From: Burkholderiales bacterium
GTDB lineage: Bacteria > Pseudomonadota > Gammaproteobacteria > Burkholderiales > Burkholderiaceae_C
NCBI GenBank assembly: GCA_016703325.1
Contig: JADJCH010000025.1
Coordinates: 16,714-80,713 of the forward strand
Reading direction: 5' to 3'
Length of the DNA: 64,000 bases
In this document: positions 1 through 8,372 of the stretch, one piece after another
Numbering within the stretch: the stretch's first letter is position 1
Layout of the letters: every line of letters begins with the position of its first letter
Program-made: the position numbers and the translations under genes
The notes under the pieces: generated by a model
The model's input: the letters and a program-made list of their open reading frames with translations, nothing else
Told to the model about the DNA's origin: nothing
Databases searched by the model: none

Positions 1-190
1 TGATCACCTGCCGCCGGTCCTGATGAATCTGCGAGAGCGGCATAGGATGACCTGCCCGCGCCCGGATGGCAACCCCGACCGACGCAGCCTCCGGGGATGG
101 ACTGCGGCCTTCGCGCAACAGCGGTACCAACCCTGCCGTTCGACCCAGGAGCCTCGTTTGCAGGAGGGTCGGTCGCAGCGCTTAGGGGGG

Positions 191-1137
191 TCAAGGGGGC
201 AGGACCTGCGCGTCCCCCTCGTCGCCTTCGTCCGGCGAGGCTTCGTCCATCGCCTCGCGCAGCTTCAGCGCCCGGGCATAGACCGCCTTGCGCGGCTGCT
301 CGCAGACCTGCCCCACCACGTCCACTGCCTGGCGCAGGGGCCAGGACCGGCAGCAGGGCCTGCAGCAGGCGGGTGGCGGTGAGCGGCACCGGGGTGTCGG
401 CCAGGGGCTCCTCAGCCGAGGCTGCCGCGGGGGCCGCTGCATGCAGGACCAGCACAAATTCGCCGCGGCGGCGGTCGGCGTCGGCCTGCAGCCAGGCTGG
501 CAGGTCGGCTGCGGGCAGGGTGTGGATCTGTTCAAACTGCTTGGTCAGCTCCCTGCACAGGGTGACCCGGCGGGGGCCGAAGCGCTGTGCCAGCGCAATG
601 GCCAGCGCTTCAATGCGGTGTGGGGATTCGAACAGCACGTTGCTCAGGCCGTCGGCCGTGTCCAGCCGGGCCAGGGCCTCCTCCCTCGCGCGGGTCTTGG
701 GGGGCAGGAAGCCGACGAAGCGGAAGCCCTGCGCCTGCACGTCACCGGCTGCGCTCAGGGCGGTGACCACGCTGCTGGCCCCCGGCAGCGGCACCACGGC
801 AGCACCGGCGGCGCGCACGGCGGCCACCAGCCGGGCACCGGGGTCGGAGATGGCGGGGGTGCCGGCATCGCTGAGGTAGGCCACCCGCTCGCCGCGCTGC
901 AGCCGCTGCAGCACCTGAGCCGCGGCGGCGGCCTCGTTGTGCTCATGCACCGACAACAAGGGCCGGTGCAGCCCCAGTCTCTGCAGCAGCTGGCCGGTGA
1001 CGCGGGTGTCCTCGCAGGCCACCGCATCGGCCAGACCCAGCAGGTGCAGCGCACGCAGGCTCAGGTCGGCCAGGTTGCCGATCGGGCTGGCCACGACGTA
1101 GAGTGTGGCCAGGGGCCAGCTCTGCGGGCCCGCCCAT
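191..1137 (-). CDS. rsmI: 16S rRNA 2'-O-ribose C1402 methyltransferase RsmI, frameshifted
   Basis: SAM-dependent tetrapyrrole-methylase-fold enzyme that methylates the ribose of C1402 in 16S rRNA. The minus strand encodes YVVASPIGNLADLSLRAL near the N terminus, then ACEDTR, SDAGTPAISDPG and LPGASSVVTAL, all RsmI hallmarks. The typical C-terminal segment (QPRKAVYARALKLREAM) lies in another frame. The switch occurs around 336-343, in a short G run, and one extra base explains it. No ATG, GTG or TTG exists in the N-terminal frame upstream of YVVASPIG. An out-of-frame ATG at 1137 is the nearest candidate, so the 5' end is uncertain and may hide a second indel. It diverges from yraN with almost no spacer. 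Family is certain; gene integrity is not. Confidence 0.85.
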
Positions 1138-1218
1138 GCGGCCGCAGCCTGTTGAAGCTGGGTCGTCAGGGAGGCGGGAGGGGCAGAGGGGGTGATCGGG
1201 TTGGAGGAGGTGTCCAGG

Positions 1219-1638
1219 ATGTTCTCCAGGAAGGCCGCAGGCGATGGGGTCCCGGCGGGACACGCACCGACCGAACGCCAGCAGACCGGGCAGTCCGGCG
1301 AAGACCGCGCCCTCGCCCTGCTGCAGGGTCGGGGTTTGAAGCTGCTTGCCCGCAATTATCGAGTGGCGGGCGGCCCGTCGGCGCGCGGCGGTGAGGTGGA
1401 CCTGATCCTGCGCGATCGCGACGGCACGCTGGTGTTCGTGGAAGTGAGGGTGCGTGCCGGGCGGGAGCAGGGCGGCGCGGCGGCCAGCATCGGCCCTGCC
1501 AAGCGGCGCCGCATCGTGTTTGCGGCGCAGCACTACCTGCTGCGCTGGCGCGGTCCCTGGCCGCCCTGCCGGTTCGACGTGGTGGCCATCGATGCCGGCG
1601 AGCTCAGCTGGCTGCCGGCGGCCTTTGATGCGGGTTGA
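1219..1638 (+). CDS. yraN: YraN/UPF0102 family endonuclease-like protein
   Basis: 139-residue protein of the UPF0102 family, small predicted endonuclease-fold proteins of unproven function. The conserved core GGEVDLILRDRDGTLVFVEV lies around residues 57-76, followed by a basic stretch (AKRRRIVFAAQHYLLR) and RFDVVAID. I chose the ATG at 1219 because GGAGGAGG at 1203-1210 sits at ideal distance; a GTG at 1192 would lack this. It starts divergently from rsmI and is followed by the diaA-type and dolP genes, the order seen around rsmI in many proteobacteria. Family assignment is firm, biochemical role unknown. Confidence 0.88.
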   Translation: MFSRKAAGDGVPAGHAPTERQQTGQSGEDRALALLQGRGLKLLARNYRVAGGPSARGGEVDLILRDRDGTLVFVEVRVRAGREQGGAAASIGPAKRRRIVFAAQHYLLRWRGPWPPCRFDVVAIDAGELSWLPAAFDAG

Positions 1639-1713
1639 GTTTCAACAGGCGAAGCCCCGCGCTGCCGACAGGTTGTAACGGACGGGCGAAGTGCGTCGAA
1701 TATCATTCGCCGC

Positions 1714-2301
1714 ATGCTCGAACAACGCATTCAGCAGCAGTTTTTTGACAGCGCCGATCTGAAGTACGCCGCCGCAGAGCATCTGACGCGCCCGGTGGCG
1801 GATGCCAGCCACGCCCTGATCGGCGCCATCACCTCCGGTGCCAAGGTCCTGGTGTGTGGCAATGGGGCCGGCGCCGGCATTGCCCAGCACCTGGCCGCCC
1901 AGCTGGTGGGCCGTTTCGAACGGGAGCGCCCGGGCCTGGCCGCATTGTGTCTGGCCGCCGATGCCACCATGCTCACCGCGCTCGGGCGCGACGACGGCTT
2001 CGAGCAGTTGTTTGCCAAGCAGGTGCTGGCCCTGGGGCATCCCGGCGACGTGCTGGTGGTGTTGAGCGAGGATGGCCAGCAACCCAACCTGCTGGCTGCG
2101 GTCGAGGCCGCCCATGACAAGGAAATGAGCGTCATCGCCCTGACCGGTCGTGCCGGTGGGGCGATGGCCTCTGCGCTGCACGACACCGACATGCACATCT
2201 GTGTGCCACACGACCGCCCGGCCCGTGTGCATGAGCTGCACCTGCTGGTGGTGCATTGCCTGTGCGAGGCGGTCGATCTGCAACTGCTCGGAGACCACTG
2301 A
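1714..2301 (+). CDS. diaA: SIS-domain protein, DiaA/GmhA family
   Basis: 195-residue cytoplasmic sugar-isomerase (SIS) domain protein. The phosphosugar-binding loop region LVCGNGAGAGIAQHLAAQLV is at about residues 45-64, followed by the family segment RFERERPGLAALCL and GDVLVVLSEDG. In E. coli the gene in this setting (after yraN, before yraP) is diaA, which binds DnaA and promotes initiation at oriC. The fold also covers phosphoheptose isomerase GmhA. The usual GNGGSA is replaced here by GNGAGA, so isomerase activity is doubtful. Placement between yraN and dolP favours the DiaA assignment; no direct evidence for DnaA binding is visible. Confidence 0.8.
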   Translation: MLEQRIQQQFFDSADLKYAAAEHLTRPVADASHALIGAITSGAKVLVCGNGAGAGIAQHLAAQLVGRFERERPGLAALCLAADATMLTALGRDDGFEQLFAKQVLALGHPGDVLVVLSEDGQQPNLLAAVEAAHDKEMSVIALTGRAGGAMASALHDTDMHICVPHDRPARVHELHLLVVHCLCEAVDLQLLGDH

Positions 2302-2305
2302 ACCG

Positions 2306-2971
2306 ATGAAGACCCTGATGACCCCTCACAGCACCGCTTCCTCCCGCTCCTTGGCCGCGCGCCGGCCCATCGCCATCACGCTCTTGGGCCTGGCCCTGAG
2401 CAGCGCCACGGTGACCCTGCTGTCCGGTTGTGCGCCGCTGATCGTCGGCGGTGCCGCACTGGGCGGGGCCCTGGTGGCCACCGATCGCCGCAGCACAGGG
2501 GTGCAGCTTGACGATCAGGCACTGGAAGTGCGTGCCGGCAACCGCATCCGCGAGGTGGCGGCCGACCGTGCCCGGGTGTCCGTCAACGCCTACAACCGCA
2601 CCCTGCTGCTCACCGGTGAGGTGCACAAGGACGCAGACAAGGCCGCCGTGGAGGCCGCCGTGGCCAAGCTGGAAGACGTCAAGGTGGTCAGCGAGATCAC
2701 GGTGGACTGGCCCACGTCGTCCGACGACCGCTCCCGCGATCTGCTGCTGGCCAGCAAGGTGAAGTCCGCCTTCGTGGAGACCAAGGGCCTGGAGGCCAAC
2801 GCCTTCAGCATCGTGGCGCACCGCAAGGTGATCTACCTGATGGGCCGGGTCACCGAAAGCGAAGCCCGCGACGCCGCCGCCGTGGCCAGCACGGTGCAGG
2901 GCGTGCAGAAGGTGGTGCGGGTGCTGGAGGTCATCACCCCCGAGCAGCTCAACGCCATCCGCAGCCGCTGA
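2306..2971 (+). CDS. dolP: BON-domain outer-membrane lipoprotein DolP (YraP)
   Basis: 221-residue lipoprotein with two BON domains (about residues 75-140 and 150-218), a family that binds anionic phospholipid and supports outer-membrane integrity in Gram-negatives. The N terminus has a basic stretch, a hydrophobic segment and a lipobox LLSGC with the acylated Cys near residue 42. The ATG at 2306 lies 4 bases after the diaA stop, so the two are probably cotranscribed; a second ATG five codons later is possible. The second BON domain contains the typical VIYLMGRVTESEA. The last gene of the yraN-diaA-dolP run. Confidence 0.88.
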   Translation: MKTLMTPHSTASSRSLAARRPIAITLLGLALSSATVTLLSGCAPLIVGGAALGGALVATDRRSTGVQLDDQALEVRAGNRIREVAADRARVSVNAYNRTLLLTGEVHKDADKAAVEAAVAKLEDVKVVSEITVDWPTSSDDRSRDLLLASKVKSAFVETKGLEANAFSIVAHRKVIYLMGRVTESEARDAAAVASTVQGVQKVVRVLEVITPEQLNAIRSR

Positions 2972-3032
2972 AGCGCTGCTGCCGGGCGTGCGATCCTGGC
3001 CTCGACCCCCGCCCCACCTGTCCTGACCTCGA

Positions 3033-3926
3033 TCAACTCAGCCGGCGGATCAGGCTGGAGGTGTCCCAGCGGCCGCCGCCCTGGGTCTGGACATCGGCGT
3101 AGAACTGATCCACCAGAGCGGTCACCGGCAGCCGCGCACCGTTGCGCCGGGCTTCGTCCAGCACCAGGCCGAGGTCCTTGCGCATCCAGTCCACCGCAAA
3201 GCCGAAGTTGAACTGGTCGTCCACCATGGTCTTGCCGCGGTTGTCCATCTGCCAGCTCTGAGCGGCGCCCTTGCCGATGACGTCGAGCACGGCTTTCATG
3301 TCCAGGCCCGCCTTCTGGCCGAAGGCGATGGCTTCGGCCAAGCCCTGTACCAACCCGGCGATGCAGATCTGGTTGACCATCTTGGCCAGCTGGCCGGCGC
3401 CGCTGTCGCCGAGCAGGGTGATGGCGCGGGAGTAGGCCAGTGCCACCGGCCGCATCGCCTCGAAGGGGGCTATGTCGCCGCCGCACATCACGGTGAGTAC
3501 GCCGTTGACCGCGCCGGCCTGACCGCCGGAGACCGGGGCATCGATGAAATGCAGGCCCCGCGCAGCGGCCTCGGCGTGCAGCTCGCGGGCCACCTCGGCC
3601 GAGGCGGTGGTGTGGTCCACGAAGACCGCGCCGGCGGCCATGCCGGCCAAGGCACCGTCTGCGCCCAGCACCACCGAACGCAGATCGTCGTCGTTGCCGA
3701 CGCAGGCGAACACGAAGTCCGCCCCCCGCGCCGCTTCCCGCGGTGTCGCAGCGGCCCGCCCGCCGTGTTGGGCCACCCATTCGTCCGCCTTGGCCGCGGT
3801 GCGGTTGTAGACGGTGACCTGGTGGCCGGCGCGGGCCAGATGGCCGGCCATCGGGCCGCCCATCACGCCCAGACCGAGAAAGGCGACGCGGCGCGCCGGG
3901 ATGGTTTCGTAGACCTTGGTGTTCAT
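3033..3926 (-). CDS. NAD(P)-dependent beta-hydroxyacid dehydrogenase (3-hydroxyisobutyrate dehydrogenase family)
   Basis: 297 residues. The N-terminal Rossmann motif FLGLGVMGGPMAGHLARAG (residues about 14-32) binds NAD(P). The substrate signature DAPVSGGQAGAVNG and the catalytic-Lys region GAGQLAKMVNQ place it in the 3-hydroxyisobutyrate / tartronate-semialdehyde / glyoxylate-succinic-semialdehyde reductase family. The C-terminal all-alpha domain (GKTMVDDQFNFGFAVDWMRKDL) is typical. The ATG at 3926 is preceded by CAGGAGCACAGC, a clear ribosome site; upstream in-frame ATGs lack one. It stands alone, convergent with dolP. The exact substrate cannot be read from the sequence. Confidence 0.88.
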   Translation of the reverse strand: MNTKVYETIPARRVAFLGLGVMGGPMAGHLARAGHQVTVYNRTAAKADEWVAQHGGRAAATPREAARGADFVFACVGNDDDLRSVVLGADGALAGMAAGAVFVDHTTASAEVARELHAEAAARGLHFIDAPVSGGQAGAVNGVLTVMCGGDIAPFEAMRPVALAYSRAITLLGDSGAGQLAKMVNQICIAGLVQGLAEAIAFGQKAGLDMKAVLDVIGKGAAQSWQMDNRGKTMVDDQFNFGFAVDWMRKDLGLVLDEARRNGARLPVTALVDQFYADVQTQGGGRWDTSSLIRRLS

Positions 3927-4026
3927 GCTGTGCTCCTGGGGCGACTGCCCTTGCCGGCGCACATTGTCACCAAGACGGCGCCGACCGAGTGCGGGGTGCT
4001 CGGCCGGCCCCGGGTTCATCAGGACC

Positions 4027-5484
4027 TCACGGCGTGCGGGTGTCGAACTCGATGCGGCAGGCCTGGCTGTACACCGAGTTGAGTGTGCCGCCTTCGTGCT
4101 GCACATTGCTCAGGTCGACCACAGTGACCTCCGGAACGGCGGCCGAGGGTGCGGCCGACACGGAGATGCTCTCCAGCGAGCCGATGGCCCGGCTCAGGGT
4201 GGCCGACTGCACGAAGGCACTCTTGAAGGTGCTCAGGTTGGTGAAGCCGCTGCCGCTGCTGAGGCTGAAGGTGTTGTCCTTGACGCCATCGTTGAAACGG
4301 AAGGTCTGCGCGCTGCTGTCGAGGGTCACCGTGCAGGCCTGACCATCGATGCCCGTGCCCACATAAGTGCCCGCCAGGCATCCGATGTCGCCGAAGGTGG
4401 CGCTGAGGGCATTGGAGTTGATCGAGCACCCGGCCAGGCCGGCTGCGGTGACGGTGGTGCCGGCGCGTGGGCGCCAATCCGGGATGCGGTAGCTGCCGCT
4501 GAGGGTGGCCGGCTGCTGCGAGCCGCTGAGGATCGTGGCGGTGAGCGGGGTGTCCGTGAAGGTGACCGTGCCGGCGGTGGTGTCCACCGTCACGCCGGTG
4601 CAGGGGCCGCAGGTGGCCGCATAGTTGGCAGTGCCCAGAGGCTGGGAGGGGTCCGGGACCAGCGCCACCGCAACCGAGAGCAGCTGCCCCGTGGCGGCCA
4701 CATACCGAACCGAGACGCTGTCCAGCCCGGCGTTGCCCTGCAGCGGGTTGGCGCTGCGCCGCATCGACAGCTTGCGGCCGGCGCCGAAGGAGGTGGTTTC
4801 CCAGTCCAGGTCCGGCAGCAGGTTGGGGGCGACGACCCGATCGGCGGCCAGGGCCGTGCTGCGCACCGTGGCCGAGCCCCAGCCAGCAGGGGCCGGAGCA
4901 GGCGCCGGCTCCCCGGCGGCGGTGGTGGCCTGCACGTACCGGCTGCTGCTGTTGCTGAGGTCGCTGCCGGAGGCGTACAGGCCGTTGAACGCCGGTGAGA
5001 AGAAGTCCATGTGACGGTCACCGGACATCATGGCCACCACACCGATGCGCGCGCCGCTGCCGTTGGTGTTGGCGCAGACGGCGGTGACTTCCGCGCTGGT
5101 GGCGCTGCCGCTCACCCCGCTGCCCGGCGTCACGGTGAGGGTGCTGCCGCTGAGGGTCAGGTTGCCGCTGCCGACCTCGGTCCCGGTGCCGCTGTCGAAG
5201 TGCTTGATGGCGTAGCTGCCGGCAAACGGGGCCAGGTCGGCGGTGGTCAGAGCCGTCATCGTGCCGCAGGCGCCGGCCGGGGAAGGCGAGGGTGAAGGGG
5301 TGGGCGAAGTGGATTCCTCCGAACCACCTCCCCCGCAGGCGGCCAGCAGAACCGCTGCCATCAGGGCCCCCAGCAGGGCGCCGCGGCCGTGGCCTTGCCG
5401 AGCAGGCAAGGGGTTCAGGTCCGTCGCGCGGCGGGTTGCCTCAGGGCAGGCGTCGGTCGGGCGGGGGCAAGGGGTCGGGGTCAT
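4027..5484 (-). CDS. Gly/Ser/Thr-rich lipoprotein of unknown function
   Basis: 485-residue predicted lipoprotein I do not recognise. After a long N-terminal leader (about 35 residues) comes a hydrophobic stretch and lipobox LLAACGGGG, then a Pro/Ser/Thr linker (STSPTPSPSPSPA). The mature part is beta-rich, low in charge, and has paired cysteines. Two segments look like related modules: CTGVTVDTTAGTVTFTD and CTVTLDSSAQTFRFND, each following another Cys. An Ala-Pro linker (PAPAPA) separates the halves. Start at 5484 is chosen because GAGGAACGCC precedes the ATG. It is divergent from the response regulator at 5688. Surface or outer-membrane location is inferred from the lipobox only. Confidence 0.75.
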   Translation of the reverse strand: MTPTPCPRPTDACPEATRRATDLNPLPARQGHGRGALLGALMAAVLLAACGGGGSEESTSPTPSPSPSPAGACGTMTALTTADLAPFAGSYAIKHFDSGTGTEVGSGNLTLSGSTLTVTPGSGVSGSATSAEVTAVCANTNGSGARIGVVAMMSGDRHMDFFSPAFNGLYASGSDLSNSSSRYVQATTAAGEPAPAPAPAGWGSATVRSTALAADRVVAPNLLPDLDWETTSFGAGRKLSMRRSANPLQGNAGLDSVSVRYVAATGQLLSVAVALVPDPSQPLGTANYAATCGPCTGVTVDTTAGTVTFTDTPLTATILSGSQQPATLSGSYRIPDWRPRAGTTVTAAGLAGCSINSNALSATFGDIGCLAGTYVGTGIDGQACTVTLDSSAQTFRFNDGVKDNTFSLSSGSGFTNLSTFKSAFVQSATLSRAIGSLESISVSAAPSAAVPEVTVVDLSNVQHEGGTLNSVYSQACRIEFDTRTP

Positions 5485-5687
5485 GGCGTTCCTCAGGGGG
5501 TTGCACGGTGGGCGGGCTGAAACCGCCCTGTCCGGCATGCTAGGAACGCCCTTCCTGGGCGACCACCGTCATCCTGCGGGTGCCGTCCCCCTCAGAACTG
5601 ATCCCCTTCACGTGCGCTTTACACGGTGGCGACTCCCGCAATCTGAGCATCGTGATCGGGCCGGCGCGCGGTCACAATGGCTGCACC

Positions 5688-6395
5688 ATGTACGACAGTG
5701 CCCTGATCGTTGAAGACCTGGACGAACCCCGCCTCTGGCTGGTGGATGTGATCAAGCGTGCCCTGCCGACCCTGCGCCGGGTGGACGCCGCGGCCGACCT
5801 GGCCCAGGCCGACGCGCTGACCCGCCAGCGCCACTATGGGCTGGCGGTGGTGGACTGGGGGCTGCCGGACGGCACCGCCCAGGCACTGATCGGCCGGCTG
5901 GCGCGCACCATCCCGCCCACGCTGGTGGTGGTGGCGACCATCCACGACGACGACCGCCATGTCTTTCCCGCGCTGCAGGCCGGCGCCAGCGGCTATGTCC
6001 TGAAGTCGCAGCCCCGCGCCGTGGTGGAGGCCCAGCTGCAGCGCATTGCGCAGGGGGAGCCGCCGCTGTCGCCGTCGATCGCTCTGCGGGTGCTGGCGCA
6101 TTTCCGGCAGTCTTTCGACCAGGAGGCGGCCGGGGCCCATCGCGCCGAGGCGGGTGACCGGGCATCGGCTCCACCCGCAGTGGCCGTCGATGAATCGTTG
6201 CCCCGGCTGACGCAGCGCGAAGAAGAGGTGCTCAGCATGATGGGCCGGGGCCTGAAGGCCGCAGAGATCGGCCGGCGCCTGGCGATCAGCGTCAACACCG
6301 TCAACGGCTACGTGCGCGAGGTGTACCGCAAGCTGGGCATCTCCAGCCGGGCCGAGGCGGCCCTGGAGGCGACCCGGCGGGGGCTGCTGGACTGA
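5688..6395 (+). CDS. LuxR/NarL-type response regulator
   Basis: 235-residue transcriptional regulator. The receiver (residues 1-125) has acidic residues E9/D10, phosphoacceptor Asp56 in VVDWGLPDG, and conserved Lys in YVLKSQ. A roughly 45-residue Ala-rich linker follows. The C-terminal helix-turn-helix (LTQREEEVLSMMGRGL...AEIGRRLAISVNTVNGYV) is a GerE/LuxR domain. Its stop lies 42 bases from the stop of the histidine kinase on the other strand, so kinase and regulator are convergent neighbours rather than an operon. The HTH places it with NarL/FixJ regulators; the targets are unknown, although the pilT/pilU genes lie just beyond the kinase. Confidence 0.85.
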   Translation: MYDSALIVEDLDEPRLWLVDVIKRALPTLRRVDAAADLAQADALTRQRHYGLAVVDWGLPDGTAQALIGRLARTIPPTLVVVATIHDDDRHVFPALQAGASGYVLKSQPRAVVEAQLQRIAQGEPPLSPSIALRVLAHFRQSFDQEAAGAHRAEAGDRASAPPAVAVDESLPRLTQREEEVLSMMGRGLKAAEIGRRLAISVNTVNGYVREVYRKLGISSRAEAALEATRRGLLD

Positions 6396-6437
6396 TCTTT
6401 CCGCGCCCGGCTTCGCTGCGGGCCCGCCCCCAGGTTC

Positions 6438-8363
6438 TCACCCGGCGGCGGCGCGGGGCGTCGACAGCGGCAGTTCCAGTCGCACCCGCAGGCCACCCTC
6501 GGGTTCGGCCAGCCAGGCGATCTCGGCGCCGATGGCCGTGGATCGGGTGCGCATGGACTGCAGCCCATGGCGGCCGGGCTGAACCTGCTGTGACGGGATC
6601 TGCCCGTGCGGGCAGCCTCGCCCGTTGTCGGCCACTTCCAGCCGCAGGACGTCGGACGCGGCGCTGCAGTGCACTTCCACCCGGCTGGCCTGGGCATGCT
6701 TGACGGCGTTGGTGACCGCTTCCTGCAGGATTCGCATCAACTGCAGCACCAGATCGGCCGGCAGGTCCTGGCCGCCCATGAGCTCGTCCACCTGCCAGCT
6801 CAGCTCGATGCCCAGCGCCTCCAGCCGCGGGTCCCAGCGATGCCGCCAGGCGGCCAGTGCCGGAAGCAGCCGAGTGTCGGCTGCCGTGGCGTCGATGATC
6901 AGGCGCAGGTCGTCCAGGCTTTCCTGCAGCAGTTCGGCCAGGCGCTCCTGGCTGAAGGCGCCACGCTCCACACCCCGCAGGGCGGTCATCAGCTGGCCGC
7001 CGATGCCGTCGTGCATCTCGCGCACGATGCGCTCGCGCTCCTCGGCCCGGGCGCGTTCACGGGCCTGACCGATGCGGTACTGCTGCTGCTGCTCGTAGCT
7101 GCGCTCGAGTGCTGCAGAACGCTCGGCCACCTTCTGTTCCAGCATCTGATTGAGGTCCCGGGTCAGGGTGAGGGCCTGCATCACATGGTCGGCGCCGACC
7201 ACCGCCATCGCCATCAGGAGCACCAGGTAGCCCCACACCAGCAGGGACTGCATGTCGTCCTGGACGCTGAACACACCCTGCACCAGCAGGAAGTCGCGGC
7301 AGGCCCCGGCCAGCAGCGCCGCGTAGCCGGCCACCAGCAGCCAGCCCCGCCAGTGCCCGATCACCTGGCGGTGGCGCAGCGCCATCACACACTGCGCGAG
7401 CATCCACAGCAGCATGGCCTGGTAGACGGTGGTGCGGCAGGTCACCTCCAGCTCCGGGCGCCACAGGCCCAGGCCCAGCAGCCCGAGCACCAGCACCATG
7501 GTGGCCAGGGAGAGACGCCGCCAGGTCGGGTTCCAGCGCCCCAGCAGGTGCAGGGTGGCAATGGCCAGCGGCAAGCCCAGCAGGAACACCAGCAGCGCCA
7601 CACCCGACTCGAACAGGGAGGCGGGCAGCGGCAGTGTGGTGGCGGTGCTGTAGATGCCCCGGCCCACCCACGCAGCACAGGCCAGCGTGAACCACACGAG
7701 GCTGGGGTGACGCTGGCGGCGCACCACCGCCAGCATCAGTGCAATGGTCCCCACCACGGTGACCACCAGGCCGGCGCTCTGTGTCCAGTCGATGCTGCGA
7801 CGGTACAGCTGGGCCTGCCGCTGGGCCACTTCTTCGATCGGTCCGATGGTGAGTGCCCAGCTTCCCACCGGGATGAACAGGGAGCCCTCCAGCAGGACCT
7901 GCACCTCTTGGGTGCCCGCAGGCAGGCGGTACAGGACGGGCACGCGAGGGTTGGTGAGGCTGTCGTCGGTTGGATCCGGCAGCCACCACGTGTCCGCTGG
8001 CGCGATGCGCTGGGCTGGTTGACCATCGGCCAGAACCCGGTAGGCCGCGCCCGTGTGCGGCAGCAGCAGGCCGGTTTCCTGCGTACAGGCAGGGGGCGTG
8101 AACCGGTAGCGTGCCCGGGTGAGACCTGAAAACCGCTCACGCGGCACGCGGTCCGGCAGGGTGACCGACTCGGCCTGCGCACCGTCCTGCCAGTGACGTT
8201 GGGCCTGGGTCAGTCGAGACAGGCGGTCACAACCATCGATCCGGCCCGCCATCGACCGGCCGGGCAGCAACAGCCACAGGCTCGCGAGAATCAGCAGCCA
8301 CAGCAGCAGCGCTGCAGGCCTTGGCCCTGACCGCGGTCGCAGGCAGCGGCCTCGGTCAGTCAT
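6438..8363 (-). CDS. Seven-helix membrane sensor histidine kinase (HisKA_3, NarX-like)
   Basis: 641 residues. An N-terminal signal/TM segment (about 18-38) is followed by a periplasmic domain (about 45-190) and seven hydrophobic helices (about 195-395), an arrangement like the 7TM receptors with an extracellular DISMED2-type domain. A coiled coil (about 400-440) leads to the phosphorylation motif REMHDGIGGQL, with His near 451. The ATPase domain has the N box (EAVTNAVKHAQ) and G1 box (DNGRGC). Such kinases phosphorylate NarL-type regulators, and one is encoded convergently next door. The ATG at 8363 lies 9 bases before the pilU stop end, so it may be coupled to pilU; a GTG two codons upstream is possible. 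Ligand unknown. Confidence 0.85.
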   Translation of the reverse strand: MTDRGRCLRPRSGPRPAALLLWLLILASLWLLLPGRSMAGRIDGCDRLSRLTQAQRHWQDGAQAESVTLPDRVPRERFSGLTRARYRFTPPACTQETGLLLPHTGAAYRVLADGQPAQRIAPADTWWLPDPTDDSLTNPRVPVLYRLPAGTQEVQVLLEGSLFIPVGSWALTIGPIEEVAQRQAQLYRRSIDWTQSAGLVVTVVGTIALMLAVVRRQRHPSLVWFTLACAAWVGRGIYSTATTLPLPASLFESGVALLVFLLGLPLAIATLHLLGRWNPTWRRLSLATMVLVLGLLGLGLWRPELEVTCRTTVYQAMLLWMLAQCVMALRHRQVIGHWRGWLLVAGYAALLAGACRDFLLVQGVFSVQDDMQSLLVWGYLVLLMAMAVVGADHVMQALTLTRDLNQMLEQKVAERSAALERSYEQQQQYRIGQARERARAEERERIVREMHDGIGGQLMTALRGVERGAFSQERLAELLQESLDDLRLIIDATAADTRLLPALAAWRHRWDPRLEALGIELSWQVDELMGGQDLPADLVLQLMRILQEAVTNAVKHAQASRVEVHCSAASDVLRLEVADNGRGCPHGQIPSQQVQPGRHGLQSMRTRSTAIGAEIAWLAEPEGGLRVRLELPLSTPRAAAG

Positions 8364-8372
8364 CCACACCCC

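Noticed and set aside
1..43. Possible start of a minus-strand gene leaving the left edge (ATG at 43, 14 codons)
   Set aside because: Too short to recognise and no strong ribosome site, so not listed.
1..190. RNase P RNA gene, often found next to rsmI in this order
   Set aside because: None of the conserved P4 or 3'-end sequence elements of RNase P RNA are visible on either strand.
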